Assembly: GCF_017357385.1 (NCBI RefSeq)
Contig: NZ_CP071632.1
Location: 873,501 to 937,500 of the forward strand
Length of the DNA: 64,000 nt
Direction: 5' to 3'
DNA from: Rhizobium sp. NZLR1
GTDB lineage: Bacteria > Pseudomonadota > Alphaproteobacteria > Rhizobiales > Rhizobiaceae
The notes beneath the pieces were generated by a model. It ran no database searches and had not been told where the DNA came from. It worked only from the letters and a program-made list of their open reading frames with translations. Positions within the stretch are counted from its first letter, which is position 1. Each line of letters starts with the position of its first letter. Shown piece by piece: positions 17,259-25,801 of the stretch. The translations under genes were made by a program, and so were the position numbers.

Positions 17259-17996
17259 TCAGGTCCAGTCGCCGATCGCCGCCTGGACCAGCGCCAAGGC
17301 TGCAACGGCTGCCGTATCGGCTCGCAGGATGCGCGGTCCGAGCGGAATTGCGGTGACGAAATCGAGGCTTCGAAGCCGCGTCCGTTCTTCTTCGGAAAAG
17401 CCGCCTTCCGGCCCGACCAACAGAGCGAGATGCCTTTCCTTGATCGCTGAAAGCACCGGCAGCGGATTTTGCCCGGCATCGCCCTCGTCGCAATAGATGA
17501 TGCGGCGCTCCCTCGGCCAGCGGTCAAGCAGGTCGAGAAGCCTCATGGGCTCGGCGACATCGGGAATGCCGAGAACGCCGCATTGCTCCGCCGCTTCGAC
17601 GACATTGGCGCGCAGCTTGTCGAGATTGGTGATCTTACCCTGGACGTGCTGGGTCATGACCGGCTGCAGCAGCCCGGCGCCCATTTCCACCGCCTTCTGC
17701 ACGAGATAATCCAGGCGGCCGACCTTGAGCGGCGCAAAGAGATAATGCAGGTCGCACGGCTGCGGCTGCGGCCGCGTCTCTTCGATTGCTCTCAGCAGGA
17801 TGCGTTTGCGCGTGGGGAAGGAGAGGGTCGCCTTCCACTCGCCGTCGCGGCCGTTGAAGAGCAGGATCTCCCCACCTTCCTCCATCCTCAGCACATTGGC
17901 GAGATAGTTGAACTGGTCGGCATTCGCCTCGAGGGCGGCGCCGCTGGAAAGCGGCGCGTCGACGAAAAGCCGTTGCATGCGGAAATTGGCGCGCAT
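17259..17996 (-). CDS. rsmE: 16S rRNA (uracil-1498-N3)-methyltransferase
   Basis: A 245-residue SPOUT-class enzyme. The N-terminal PUA-like part includes [30 protein letters not shown]. The C-terminal trefoil-knot SAM site is visible in [13 protein letters not shown] (about residues 192-204) and in [18 protein letters not shown], both signature RsmE motifs. It methylates U1498 of 16S rRNA in the 30S subunit. The start is either ATG 17996 or the internal ATG at 17978 (MQRLF); neither has a strong Shine-Dalgarno. It lies upstream of gshA and downstream of the phosphate transporter gene, separated from the latter by a RIME-like element. Confidence 0.93.
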   Translation of the reverse strand: MRANFRMQRLFVDAPLSSGAALEANADQFNYLANVLRMEEGGEILLFNGRDGEWKATLSFPTRKRILLRAIEETRPQPQPCDLHYLFAPLKVGRLDYLVQKAVEMGAGLLQPVMTQHVQGKITNLDKLRANVVEAAEQCGVLGIPDVAEPMRLLDLLDRWPRERRIIYCDEGDAGQNPLPVLSAIKERHLALLVGPEGGFSEEERTRLRSLDFVTAIPLGPRILRADTAAVAALALVQAAIGDWT

Positions 17997-18014
17997 TTAA
18001 AAACTCGCGGGTTT

Positions 18015-18130
18015 TAGAGCATGATGCCGAAAAGTGTGTGCGATTTTCTTATGGCATCATGCTCTAACTCTTTAATTTAGAACAGGATTCAGATTTTAGG
18101 CCGAGCGGGCCTAAAATCATCCTGTTCTAG
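18015..18130. repeat. RIME-like element overlapping the phosphate transporter stop codon
   Basis: Two palindromes: AGAGCATGATGCC..GGCATCATGCTCT (18016-18065) and GAACAGGAT..ATCCTGTTC (18080-18128) containing TTTTAGGCC/GGCCTAAAA. The right end CTAG includes the TAG stop codon (18127-18129) of the minus-strand PiT gene, so the element borders or replaced the original 3' end of that gene. Confidence 0.85.
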
Positions 18131-19626
18131 ACGAAGAGCGCGAACATAACCCAATATATCATTGCCGCAAGCGCTGCCGAAACCGGCACGGTGACGATCC
18201 AGGCAGCGATGATCGTCATGAAATGCGAGCGGCGTACGAGATAGCGCCGCCGTGTCTCGTGGATGTTCGGCTCCTCCGGCTCGTCGATATCGAAGTTTTC
18301 GGCCTTACGCTTGATATAGGCGATGCGGCGCTTCGAATGGCGCGTATACCATTCGCGGAAGAAGCCGACGCCGAAGACGGCGCCGACGGCGATATGCGTG
18401 GTGCTGACCGGCAGGCCGAGCCAGGAGGCGACGATGACGGTGAAGGCGGTCGACAGCGCGACGCAATAGGCCCGCATCGGATTGAGCTTGGTGATCTCCT
18501 CGCCGACCAGGCGGATGAGGCGCGGCCCGAACAGCAGCAGGCCGACGGAGATGCCGAAGGCGCCGATCAGCATCACCCAGAGCGGTGGATGGCCGATGCC
18601 GTCACCGCCGCCGATACCGACAGAGTGGACGATCGCCGAAAGCGGCCCGACCGCGTTCGAAACGTCGTTGGCGCCATGCGCAAAGGAAAGCAGCGCCGCA
18701 GAGCCGATCAGCGGCAGCCGGAACAGCACCCGCAGCGAGCTGTTGCGGTTTTCGAGATTGCGCGCCTGGGCGAGCACAAGCGGCCGGGCGGCAAGCCAGC
18801 TGACCAGCCCGATGCCGATGCCGATGAGGATGATGGTGAAAGACGGAAATTTGCCGGTAGGCGACAGTTGCAGCACCATATAGGCCATGAAGCCGCCGGC
18901 CATCACTGCGACCAGCACCGGCACCCAGCGCTGGGCGGCCGCGACCTTGTCGTCGCGATAGATAATCAGCGTCTTGACGAGGTAGAGCAGCCCGGCCGCG
19001 ATCAGTCCGCCGATCAGCGGCGAGGTGATCCAGCTCGAGGTGATCTCCAGCATCACCCGCCAATTTACCGGTTCCGGCCCGACGGCCGCGATACCGGCGC
19101 CGATCACCGCGCCGACGATCGCATGGGTGGTCGAAACCGGCGCGTTCATCCAGGTTGCGAGATTGATCCAGAGGGCGGCCGCCATCAGTGCCGCCATCAT
19201 GATCCAGCCGAGCATCGCCGGCGGCACCTGGACCGTGTCGACGATGTTCGAGGAAATCGTCTTGACGACATCGCCGCCGGCGATCGTGGCGCCGAGAACT
19301 TCGAAAATAGCAGCGATGACCAGCGCCTGGCCCATCGTCACGGCGCGCGCCCCGACGGCAGCGCCGACATTGTTAGTCACGTCATTGGCGCCGATGTTCA
19401 TCGCCATGTAGCCGGCAAGGGCTGCTGCCGCCACGACGAGCACCGCTCCTGGCTGGTCGAACACATAGACGCCGGCAAACAGCATCGTCAGGCCGACGAA
19501 GATCAGCCCGAGACCAGGCGCCACCAGCCGCCGCAAAACATGCTTCGTCGCGTCCTCGGCATGGGTGATCTTGGCGAGGTCTTTGTCGAGCGTGCGTTTC
19601 GTGAGGACTGTGGGACGTGGCGGCAT
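18127..19626 (-). CDS. PiT family inorganic phosphate transporter
   Basis: A 499-residue membrane protein with 10-12 predicted helices. Both PiT repeats are present: NIGANDVTNNVGAAVGARAV in the N-terminal half and SFAHGANDVSNAVGPLSAI in the C-terminal half, each with the GANDxxN signature. A second paired motif is ATWMNAPVSTTHAIVGAVIG / WLGLPVSTTHIAVGAVFG. It is a low-affinity, proton- or cation-coupled phosphate importer. The N-terminus has a ~35-residue cytoplasmic extension. Its last codons and stop coincide with the end of a RIME-like element. It follows a NUDIX hydrolase gene by 63 bp on the same strand. No PhoU-like (DUF47) gene is adjacent. Confidence 0.93.
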   Translation of the reverse strand: MPPRPTVLTKRTLDKDLAKITHAEDATKHVLRRLVAPGLGLIFVGLTMLFAGVYVFDQPGAVLVVAAAALAGYMAMNIGANDVTNNVGAAVGARAVTMGQALVIAAIFEVLGATIAGGDVVKTISSNIVDTVQVPPAMLGWIMMAALMAAALWINLATWMNAPVSTTHAIVGAVIGAGIAAVGPEPVNWRVMLEITSSWITSPLIGGLIAAGLLYLVKTLIIYRDDKVAAAQRWVPVLVAVMAGGFMAYMVLQLSPTGKFPSFTIILIGIGIGLVSWLAARPLVLAQARNLENRNSSLRVLFRLPLIGSAALLSFAHGANDVSNAVGPLSAIVHSVGIGGGDGIGHPPLWVMLIGAFGISVGLLLFGPRLIRLVGEEITKLNPMRAYCVALSTAFTVIVASWLGLPVSTTHIAVGAVFGVGFFREWYTRHSKRRIAYIKRKAENFDIDEPEEPNIHETRRRYLVRRSHFMTIIAAWIVTVPVSAALAAMIYWVMFALFV

Positions 19627-19689
19627 TCTTTTTCCGAGGTATGAAATCTGCTTCTACGTTGCTTTTCTAGCACCGCAAGATGGCAGGAT

Positions 19690-20274
19690 TCATTCCGCCG
19701 AAATTGGTTTGGCCGCCGAAATTGGTTTGGCCGTCGAAATCTGTTTGGCAGCCGGAATCTCTTTGGCCCGTCGGGTCGCAAATCTTTCCGATACCGTCTG
19801 CTTGAAGGCAAGCAACAGGGTGCGAAGCTCCGGTTCGCGCACGCGCCCGGCGGCCTCGTCAAATGAGACCCATTCGATGGTGCGTTCGCCCTTTTCCTTG
19901 AAGTTTTTCGCCAGATCGGTGACTTCGAGCCCATAGACCTGCACTTTGCAGGCCACCCGCACGCCGTCGCGCAGGACTTTCGGGTAGCTGTAAGCGCCGA
20001 GCGTTTCCGTCTCGACCGTGCCGCGGACACCGGCTTCCTCGAGGGCCTCCTGTGCGGCGACCTCATGGGCGCATTTGCCCGTCATCGGCCAGCCCTTGGG
20101 AATGACCCAGCGACCGGTATCGCGGCTCGTCATCAGAAGGACCTCGGCATCACCGCTCTTCTTCTTCACCCGATAGCAGATCGCACCATATTGCTGTCGC
20201 GGCGGACGCCGGAACATCAGCTGCACATCGGATGCCAATCGGGCGAGAAGAGTCAATTGTCGGGTCACCTTCAC
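19690..20274 (-). CDS. NUDIX hydrolase (diphosphoinositol-polyphosphatase-like subgroup)
   Basis: A 194-residue protein. The fold begins QQYGAICYRVKKKSGDAEVL; RWVIPKGWPMTGKCAHEVAA leads into AAQEALEEAGV, a Nudix box in which the usual Arg of REUxEE is Gln. This variant occurs in DIPP-type alphaproteobacterial members. The substrate is probably a nucleoside diphosphate derivative or polyphosphorylated compound; it is not resolved. The C-terminus carries a six-residue repeat (AKPISA-like) encoded by four 18-bp units. The start is GTG 20274 without a clear ribosome site. It is upstream of the PiT gene on the same strand, so a joint link to phosphate metabolism is conceivable but unproven. Confidence 0.87.
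   Translation of the reverse strand: MKVTRQLTLLARLASDVQLMFRRPPRQQYGAICYRVKKKSGDAEVLLMTSRDTGRWVIPKGWPMTGKCAHEVAAQEALEEAGVRGTVETETLGAYSYPKVLRDGVRVACKVQVYGLEVTDLAKNFKEKGERTIEWVSFDEAAGRVREPELRTLLLAFKQTVSERFATRRAKEIPAAKQISTAKPISAAKPISAE
19697..19768. repeat. Four 18-bp tandem repeats inside the NUDIX gene
   Basis: Units at 19697-19714 and 19715-19732 are identical; 19733-19750 and 19751-19768 are diverged. They encode the repeating C-terminal tail (AKPIS-type hexapeptide) and keep the frame. Confidence 0.9.
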
Positions 20275-20518
20275 AGTGGTTGTTAGGAATCACTCATATA
20301 CGTGTATCACGAAAAGCTTACGCAATCCAAAAGCCGCAGACGCTCCGAACGCGATTCGATCGCCGTTCATAGAGGAAATCAACCTGGACCAGACTTAAAA
20401 ATCCGTCACGTCCTGTTTCGAATGCGCCACATTGCACAGGTGTACAATATGGCGTGGTCTTGCCTTTCGTTCAATCGCAAGATCAAGTGATCCACCATCA
20501 TTTTTGAATGTCGTAAAC

Positions 20519-21397
20519 ATGCGCCTTCCACCGCTCAATGCCGTCCGCGCCTTCGAGGCGGTCTGCCATCACGGCAGCATTCTGAAGGCTGCCGAAGAGC
20601 TGAATGTGGTGCGCGGCGCTGTGCGCCAGCAGATTGCCACGCTCGAGGGCCACTTCGGCCGCAAGCTCTTTGCACGCGACGGCCGCAGGCTGATCCCGAC
20701 CGCAGAGGCCAGCGCTTTCGCCGAGGCTTGCGGTGCGGCTTTCGACATTCTGCAGCGCGCCGCTCGCGAGCTTGAAGGCGCGGTGCCGGGCTGCATCCGC
20801 CTCGGCGTGCCCTCCGCCTTCGCGGTCTGGTGGCTGATGCCGCGTGTCGCGGACATGCAGACGAGTCTCGGCGATGTGGTGGTCGACATCGTACCGATGA
20901 CGGTGGTCGAACCGTTGCAGATGCACCCGGAATTGGACGCTGTGATCATGGGCGGCGAATACCGGCCGTCCGCGGGGATTAACGCTGTGCGGTTCATGGA
21001 GGACGGGTTCGGCCCGGTCGCCACGCCGGCGCTTGCCGCGACACTGTCGCGCGACCCGGCGGCAATGGGCCGGCTCACCATGCTTGCCAGCCGCAGCGTT
21101 CCCAAGCTCTGGGACGAGTGGTTTGTCGAAAGCGGCACGCCGCCGGTTGCCTTTTCCCGCCGCCAGGAATTCGAGGATCTGCTGCTGGCGCTCGGTGCCG
21201 CCCGCTCGGGGCTCGGCATCGCCCTTGCGCCGCGCGCCTCGATCGAGGACGATCTTCAGCGCGGTCAGCTGGTCGCGCCCTACGGCTTCATCTCCCGGCC
21301 GTCCGGCTACAGCCTCTGCTGCCGCACGCCGGATGCCAAGCGACCGGGTTTTGCGGCCCTGTCCGGCTGGCTGCGCCGTTGCGGAAAAGCGAGCTGA
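20519..21397 (+). CDS. LysR family regulator, GcvA-like
   Basis: A 292-residue protein. The opening MRLPPLNAVRAFEAVCHHGS with AAEELNVVRGAVRQQIATLE is the GcvA/AmpR-type HTH. The substrate domain starts at about residue 90 (GCIRLGVPSAFAVWWLMPRV). The frame is open from 20432, but ATG 20519 gives the normal N-terminus. A gene for an S-adenosylhomocysteine-hydrolase-like protein follows 99 bp downstream in the same direction, so the regulator may control it. LysR genes are more often divergent from their targets, so this is uncertain. Confidence 0.9.
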   Translation: MRLPPLNAVRAFEAVCHHGSILKAAEELNVVRGAVRQQIATLEGHFGRKLFARDGRRLIPTAEASAFAEACGAAFDILQRAARELEGAVPGCIRLGVPSAFAVWWLMPRVADMQTSLGDVVVDIVPMTVVEPLQMHPELDAVIMGGEYRPSAGINAVRFMEDGFGPVATPALAATLSRDPAAMGRLTMLASRSVPKLWDEWFVESGTPPVAFSRRQEFEDLLLALGAARSGLGIALAPRASIEDDLQRGQLVAPYGFISRPSGYSLCCRTPDAKRPGFAALSGWLRRCGKAS

Positions 21398-21496
21398 AAG
21401 GGCAGATTTTCTGCTCCTTCGCCAGAATAATCTCCATAGTCGCTGCCCTGTCGCTCCGCTAAAAAATATGGGAGCATCGGCAACAGGGATGAAATG

Positions 21497-22654
21497 ATGG
21501 AAAAGACTGCGACACGCATCGACTGGATCGGCAGCAGCTGTCGGCTGTTGAAGGCGACCGCGGCCGAATTCGAGCGGACGCGTCCCTTCGCTGGCCTGTC
21601 GATCGGCACCGGCATTCATCTGGAACCGAAGACGGTGGCGCTGCTGATGACGCTTCGCGCCGGCGGCGCGCATCTTGTCTGCACCGGCAATCTCAACAGC
21701 ACCCAGCCTTCGACGGTCGAGTTCCTGCGGTCCCAGGGCATCACCGTTTTCGCCACGCAGACGACCGATCCCGCCGCCCATCATGGCAGCCTCGAAGCAG
21801 TAATTGCTGAAAAGCCGGATCTGCTGCTCGACAATGGCGGCGATCTCTTCGCCATGGCGGCGGAGAGGCCCTACGCCAATCTCCGTGGCGGCACCGAGGA
21901 GACCACCTCGGGGCGCACGCGGCTGCTGCCGTTGCGCGAACGCCTGAACATGCCGATCCTCGTCATCAACGACAGCCCGATCAAGCAGTTCGCCGAAAAC
22001 CGGCATGCCGTCGGCCAGAGCCTGTTCGAAAGCTATTTGCGCTTCACCAACCGCTCGACCAACGGCAAACGTGTGACGGTCTTCGGCTACGGCGCCTGCG
22101 GCAAGGGCACGGCCGCCTGTTTCCGCAACGCCTTTTCCACCGTCAGCGTCGTCGATATCGATCCGGTGACGACGCTCGAAGCCCATCTCGACGGTTTCGT
22201 CACGCCGCTGCGTGACGATGCGATTCGCTCGGCCGACATAATCGTCACCGTCACCGGCTTTGCCGGCATCGTCACGGCGGCCGACTTGCTCCTCATCAAG
22301 CACGGCGCGATCCTGATGAATGGCGGCCATTTCCCGCATGAGATCGATGTCGAGGCTTTCCGTCGCCATTCGGATGTCGTCGGCATCGATTGTTACGAGG
22401 CCGACCATATCGAGACCTTCCATCTGATCGACGGTCGTTCCTTCCATGTGCTGGGCGGCGGCCACATGGCCAATCTCGCCGGTCCGCGGCCGCTCGGCAA
22501 TACCGTCGAATCGATGGATCTCGGCTTCACCCTTCAGGCCCGCTGCCTGGAACGCATCGCCAAGGGCGAGGCCGCTCCCCAATCCTGCATCGTGCCGGTC
22601 CCCGGCGATATCGACGCGATGGTGGCCAACGCTTATCTGGATTTGGCGCGCTAG
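21497..22654 (+). CDS. S-adenosyl-L-homocysteine hydrolase-like NAD-binding protein, divergent
   Basis: A 385-residue protein aligning over most of its length with adenosylhomocysteinase but ending about 35 residues early. Compared with human AHCY numbering: His-55 is kept (GTGIHLEPKTVALLMTL), Glu-156 is kept (GTEETTSG), Lys-186 is kept (NDSPIKQFAEN) and His-301 is kept (GGHFPHEID). However, catalytic Asp-131 is Asn (LLLDNGGDLF) and Asp-190 is Glu. The Rossmann motif VFGYGACGKGTAACF is intact. The C-terminal segment with the Lys-426/Tyr-430 pair, which contacts NAD of the partner subunit, is absent. It is clearly not the housekeeping AhcY, and the reaction may differ. ATG 21494 or 21497; AGGGA precedes both. 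It is preceded by a LysR gene and convergent with an oxidoreductase gene. Confidence 0.85.
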   Translation: MEKTATRIDWIGSSCRLLKATAAEFERTRPFAGLSIGTGIHLEPKTVALLMTLRAGGAHLVCTGNLNSTQPSTVEFLRSQGITVFATQTTDPAAHHGSLEAVIAEKPDLLLDNGGDLFAMAAERPYANLRGGTEETTSGRTRLLPLRERLNMPILVINDSPIKQFAENRHAVGQSLFESYLRFTNRSTNGKRVTVFGYGACGKGTAACFRNAFSTVSVVDIDPVTTLEAHLDGFVTPLRDDAIRSADIIVTVTGFAGIVTAADLLLIKHGAILMNGGHFPHEIDVEAFRRHSDVVGIDCYEADHIETFHLIDGRSFHVLGGGHMANLAGPRPLGNTVESMDLGFTLQARCLERIAKGEAAPQSCIVPVPGDIDAMVANAYLDLAR

Positions 22655-22676
22655 ATGTGAGCATTCAGCGAAGAGA

Positions 22677-23672
22677 TCAGTCGATCTCGACGACGAGCTT
22701 CCCGTCCGCCTGCCGGTTTTCGATCAGCCGATGTGCCTCGTCGGTATCGCCCAGTGTGAAGCGGTGCGGGTCGAGCCTTGGCACCACCTTGCCGGCTTCG
22801 ACCAGCTTCGTCATTTCACGCATGATCTCGCCGTGATGGGGGCGTCCTTCGCCGGTCAGAAGCGGCAGCAGCGTGAAGACGCCGGAATAGGTCGCCGCCT
22901 TGAAGGAGAGCGGCGCCAGCGCGTGATTTCCCCAGCCAAGGCAGCTCACGACATGACCGAACCGGTTAACCGCCTGGAACGCCGTATCGAGCCCCTGGCC
23001 GCCGACCGTATCGTAGACCAGATCGAAACCCTCGCCGCCGGTATGTCTAGCGACATAGGTTTCCACCGCTTCCGCGGCACGATCGATCGGCGTTGCATCG
23101 AGACCGGCGAGATAGTCCATTTTCGAAGCGCCGTCGATGACATAGACCTGCGCCCCGACGGCCTTGGCGATCTGGGCGACGATATGGCCGACACCGCCGC
23201 CGCCCAACACCAGCACCTTGTGATCGGCTCTCACTCCGGCGCGGTCGACGAGTCCTTCCCAGGCGGTAATTGCGACCAGCGGCAATGCTGCGGCCTCGCG
23301 CATCGAAACGTTCTGCGGCTTTGGCGCCAACAGTGCGGCGTCGACGGCTGCGAATTCGGCAAGCGATCCCTGAACGCCGCCGACCCCGCCGGTCATGCCA
23401 TAGACCGCGTCGCCGCGACGGAAACCGCCGACGCCGGGTCCGATCTCTTCGACGATACCTGCCATATCGATGCCAAGAATGGCCGGAAGCGGGTGGCGCG
23501 CATGGGCCGCATTGCCGGCTCGGATCTTGAGGTCGAGCGGATTGACGCCGCTCGCCGTGATGCGCACCAGGACCTGGCCTTCGACGGGCACCGGCTTCGG
23601 AACATCGGCGATCCGCAATGGCGAATTCGGCGATTCCGCCAGCAGCACTTTCATCGTTGATTGTATCGACAT
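22677..23672 (-). CDS. Zinc-free quinone-oxidoreductase-like medium-chain dehydrogenase
   Basis: A 331-residue MDR-superfamily protein. The start MSIQSTMKVLLAESPNSP at 23672 has AAGGAG 8 nt upstream; the longer frame to 23858 is unlikely. The GroES-like N-terminal domain includes ITASGVNPLDLKIRAGNA and GIDMAGIVEEIGPGVGGFRRGD. The Rossmann NAD(P)-binding motif is VLVLGGGGVGHIVAQIAKAVGA (about residues 150-170). The catalytic-zinc Cys/His ligands of alcohol dehydrogenases are lacking, as in quinone oxidoreductases (Qor). It probably reduces a quinone or enone with NADPH. It is divergent from a LysR gene 136 bp away, the usual arrangement for regulator and target. Confidence 0.9.
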   Translation of the reverse strand: MSIQSTMKVLLAESPNSPLRIADVPKPVPVEGQVLVRITASGVNPLDLKIRAGNAAHARHPLPAILGIDMAGIVEEIGPGVGGFRRGDAVYGMTGGVGGVQGSLAEFAAVDAALLAPKPQNVSMREAAALPLVAITAWEGLVDRAGVRADHKVLVLGGGGVGHIVAQIAKAVGAQVYVIDGASKMDYLAGLDATPIDRAAEAVETYVARHTGGEGFDLVYDTVGGQGLDTAFQAVNRFGHVVSCLGWGNHALAPLSFKAATYSGVFTLLPLLTGEGRPHHGEIMREMTKLVEAGKVVPRLDPHRFTLGDTDEAHRLIENRQADGKLVVEID

Positions 23673-23808
23673 GCAACTCTCCTTCGTTCGCAGTGTGGCG
23701 CCTACGGTCGCAACGGGTCTTCTGGAAGAAAGATCGCTCATTGAAACGCGAATGAAAATAAAAGACAACGACTGAAGCTCATGCATTTTTGTTTGATGGA
23801 TACGAGTG

Positions 23809-24660
23809 ATGGAATGGAGCGACCTGAAGCTGTTTCTGGCGATCGCACGGTTCGGCACGCTGGGGGCAGCAGCCCGCAGCCTCGGGCTGACGCAGCCGAC
23901 GATGGGCCGGCGGTTGCGTGCCCTTGAAGCCTCTCTTGGCCAGACGTTATTTCAGCGCACCACGGAGGGCTTTGTGTTGACCGAGGAAGGCGCGGTCGTG
24001 CTCGCCGGTGCCGAACGCATCGAGGAGGAGGCGCTTGCTGTGGAGCGCGTCCTTACCGGCGGCAGCCGCCAGCTCGGTGGTTTTCTCAGGCTATCCTCAT
24101 CCGACTGGTTCGGCGTGCATATGCTTTCGCCGGTGCTGGCGGAATTCTCCCAAGTCCATCCCAAGGTGGTGGTTGAATTATTGACCGACAGCCGGCTTCT
24201 CAGCCTGCCGCGACGCGAAGCCGACCTCGTTTTCCGCATTCAGCCCTTTACGGAAGCGGAGATCATATCGCGCAAGCTCATCCATATCGAATACGGCCTT
24301 TACATCCGTCGCGGCGCGCCGCACCCGAAAGCATTCGATGGCGCCGGCGCCCGCCTCGTCACCATGGACGAGGCTTTCGGCGACATGCCGGATGTCGGCT
24401 GGCTGCAGCGCCTCTTGCCGCGGGCTGAAATCGTCTTGCGCAGCAACAGCCGCGATGTGCAGGCGGCGCTCTGTGCCAATGGAGCAGGGCTCGCGGTCCT
24501 GCCGCGGCCGCTCGGTGATTCCATTGCTGCCATCGAACTGGTCGGTCTCGGCGAGGCACCGCCCGGCCGCGACACCTGGGTCGGCTATCACCGCGACATG
24601 AAACGCCTGGCGCGGCTGCGCGCCCTGCTGGATCTTGTCATCGAGAGATTGGCGGGCTGA
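23809..24660 (+). CDS. LysR family regulator divergent from the quinone-oxidoreductase-like gene
   Basis: A 283-residue protein. HTH: MEWSDLKLFLAIARFGTLGA, AARSLGLTQPTMGRRLRALE. The effector domain runs from about residue 88 (GFLRLSSSDWFGVHMLSPVL). GTG at 23806 immediately precedes the ATG at 23809; the ATG is chosen as the family start. The 136-bp divergent promoter region to the oxidoreductase gene is AT-rich and would be expected to hold T-N11-A type LysR sites, though I could not single one out. A degenerate RIME-like remnant follows the stop, then another LysR gene convergent to this one. Confidence 0.9.
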   Translation: MEWSDLKLFLAIARFGTLGAAARSLGLTQPTMGRRLRALEASLGQTLFQRTTEGFVLTEEGAVVLAGAERIEEEALAVERVLTGGSRQLGGFLRLSSSDWFGVHMLSPVLAEFSQVHPKVVVELLTDSRLLSLPRREADLVFRIQPFTEAEIISRKLIHIEYGLYIRRGAPHPKAFDGAGARLVTMDEAFGDMPDVGWLQRLLPRAEIVLRSNSRDVQAALCANGAGLAVLPRPLGDSIAAIELVGLGEAPPGRDTWVGYHRDMKRLARLRALLDLVIERLAG

Positions 24661-24665
24661 ACCGA

Positions 24666-24722
24666 CGCTGGAAAATGATCCCGAAAATGTGAGCGATTTT
24701 CGGAGCGACATCACGCTCCAAT
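24666..24722. repeat. Degenerate RIME-like remnant
   Basis: GAAAATGATCCCGAAAATGTGAGCGATTTTCGG and the trailing ACATCACGCTCC match, with many changes, the first palindrome of the elements at 18015 and 35226. The second palindrome is missing. It lies between two convergent LysR genes. Confidence 0.5.
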
Positions 24723-24740
24723 TTCCAGTTGGGTCTGCAG

Positions 24741-25637
24741 TCATATCTCCCAATAGGGGACGGGGCCGTAAAGCTCCGCGAGATAATCGATGAACAGCCG
24801 CACCTTGGCCGGCAGGAACTGCCGGCTGGGATAGACGGCCGAAAGTGCTACATTGTGCGAGCCTTCATAGGCCGGCAGCACCTGCACCAGCTGGCCGGCT
24901 TTGAGCTCTTCGCCGATATCCCAGGTGGAGCGCAGGGCGATCCCGAGGCCTGAGATGACCGCCTCGCGGATCACCTCGCTGGAATTGGTGATCAACATGC
25001 CTTCCGGCTTCAGGCTGAGCATCCCGCCCGGCCCGTTCAGCCGCCAGGTGTCGTTATTATGCGCCGGCAGGCAGCGGTGGTGTTTCAACTCGTCGATATG
25101 CCTGGGTTCGCCATGTGCCGTCAGATAATCCGGCGAGGCGCAGAGCAGCCGGCGCACTGGCGCCAGCCGGCGAGCGACGAGGCTCGAATCGGTGAGTTCC
25201 GCGATGCGGATCGCCAGATCGAAACCACCGCCGACGATGTCGCTGAATTCGTCCGTCAGCACCAGGTTGATCGTAAGCTCCGGATGCGCCTGCATAAACG
25301 TCTTCAGATGCGGCGCGATGTGCATGCGTCCGAAAGAGGTCGGCGCCGAGATCTTCAGCGTGCCGTGCATCTGCGCCGAGCGGCCGGAAATGTAGAATTC
25401 CGCCTCCTCCAACCCGGCGAGAATGCCAAGAACGCGGTCGTAGAAACCCTGTCCGGCCTCCGTCAGCGAGATTTGCCGCGTCGTGCGCTGCAAAAGCCGG
25501 GTGCCGAGCCGATCCTCCAGCCGCTTGATCCGTTTGGAGACGACGGCGGGAGAAAAGCCGAGCGCGCGCCCGGCGAGCGACATGCTGCCTGTCGAAACGA
25601 CCTTGGCAAAGATTTCGAGATCACCCAGATTGGTCAT
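24741..25637 (-). CDS. LysR family regulator divergent from glcDEF
   Basis: A 298-residue protein of the CrgA-like LysR branch: LGDLEIFAKVVSTGSMSLAG, RALGFSPAVVSKRIKRLEDR, LGTRLLQRTTRQISLTEAG. The effector domain starts LKISAPTSFGRMHIAPHLKT. It is divergent from glcD with 164 bp between, so it is the best candidate regulator of the glycolate oxidase operon; in E. coli that role belongs to the GntR-type GlcC, absent here. No strong Shine-Dalgarno precedes the ATG. Confidence 0.9.
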   Translation of the reverse strand: MTNLGDLEIFAKVVSTGSMSLAGRALGFSPAVVSKRIKRLEDRLGTRLLQRTTRQISLTEAGQGFYDRVLGILAGLEEAEFYISGRSAQMHGTLKISAPTSFGRMHIAPHLKTFMQAHPELTINLVLTDEFSDIVGGGFDLAIRIAELTDSSLVARRLAPVRRLLCASPDYLTAHGEPRHIDELKHHRCLPAHNNDTWRLNGPGGMLSLKPEGMLITNSSEVIREAVISGLGIALRSTWDIGEELKAGQLVQVLPAYEGSHNVALSAVYPSRQFLPAKVRLFIDYLAELYGPVPYWEI

Positions 25638-25801
25638 AAGGTTTTGTGACTTTTTCCCTTTTTGTCATAAGTGCTTAGCATTTGCGCCAATTTCGGGAAA
25701 GTGTTAAGCCGGGTCTATCGGCGGCAGGGAGGTTCGCGGCCGGTTTCCGCTGCCATTTCCTGTTGTCATTTTCCCGATGAAAGAGAATCAGGGAGAACGC
25801 C

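Noticed and set aside
18223..19644. 473-codon plus-strand frame across the phosphate transporter gene
   Set aside because: Antisense shadow of the PiT gene, low-complexity composition, no ribosome site.
20498..22582. 694-codon minus-strand frame over the LysR and AdoHcy-hydrolase-like genes
   Set aside because: Spans two well-supported plus-strand genes and their gap; no domain.
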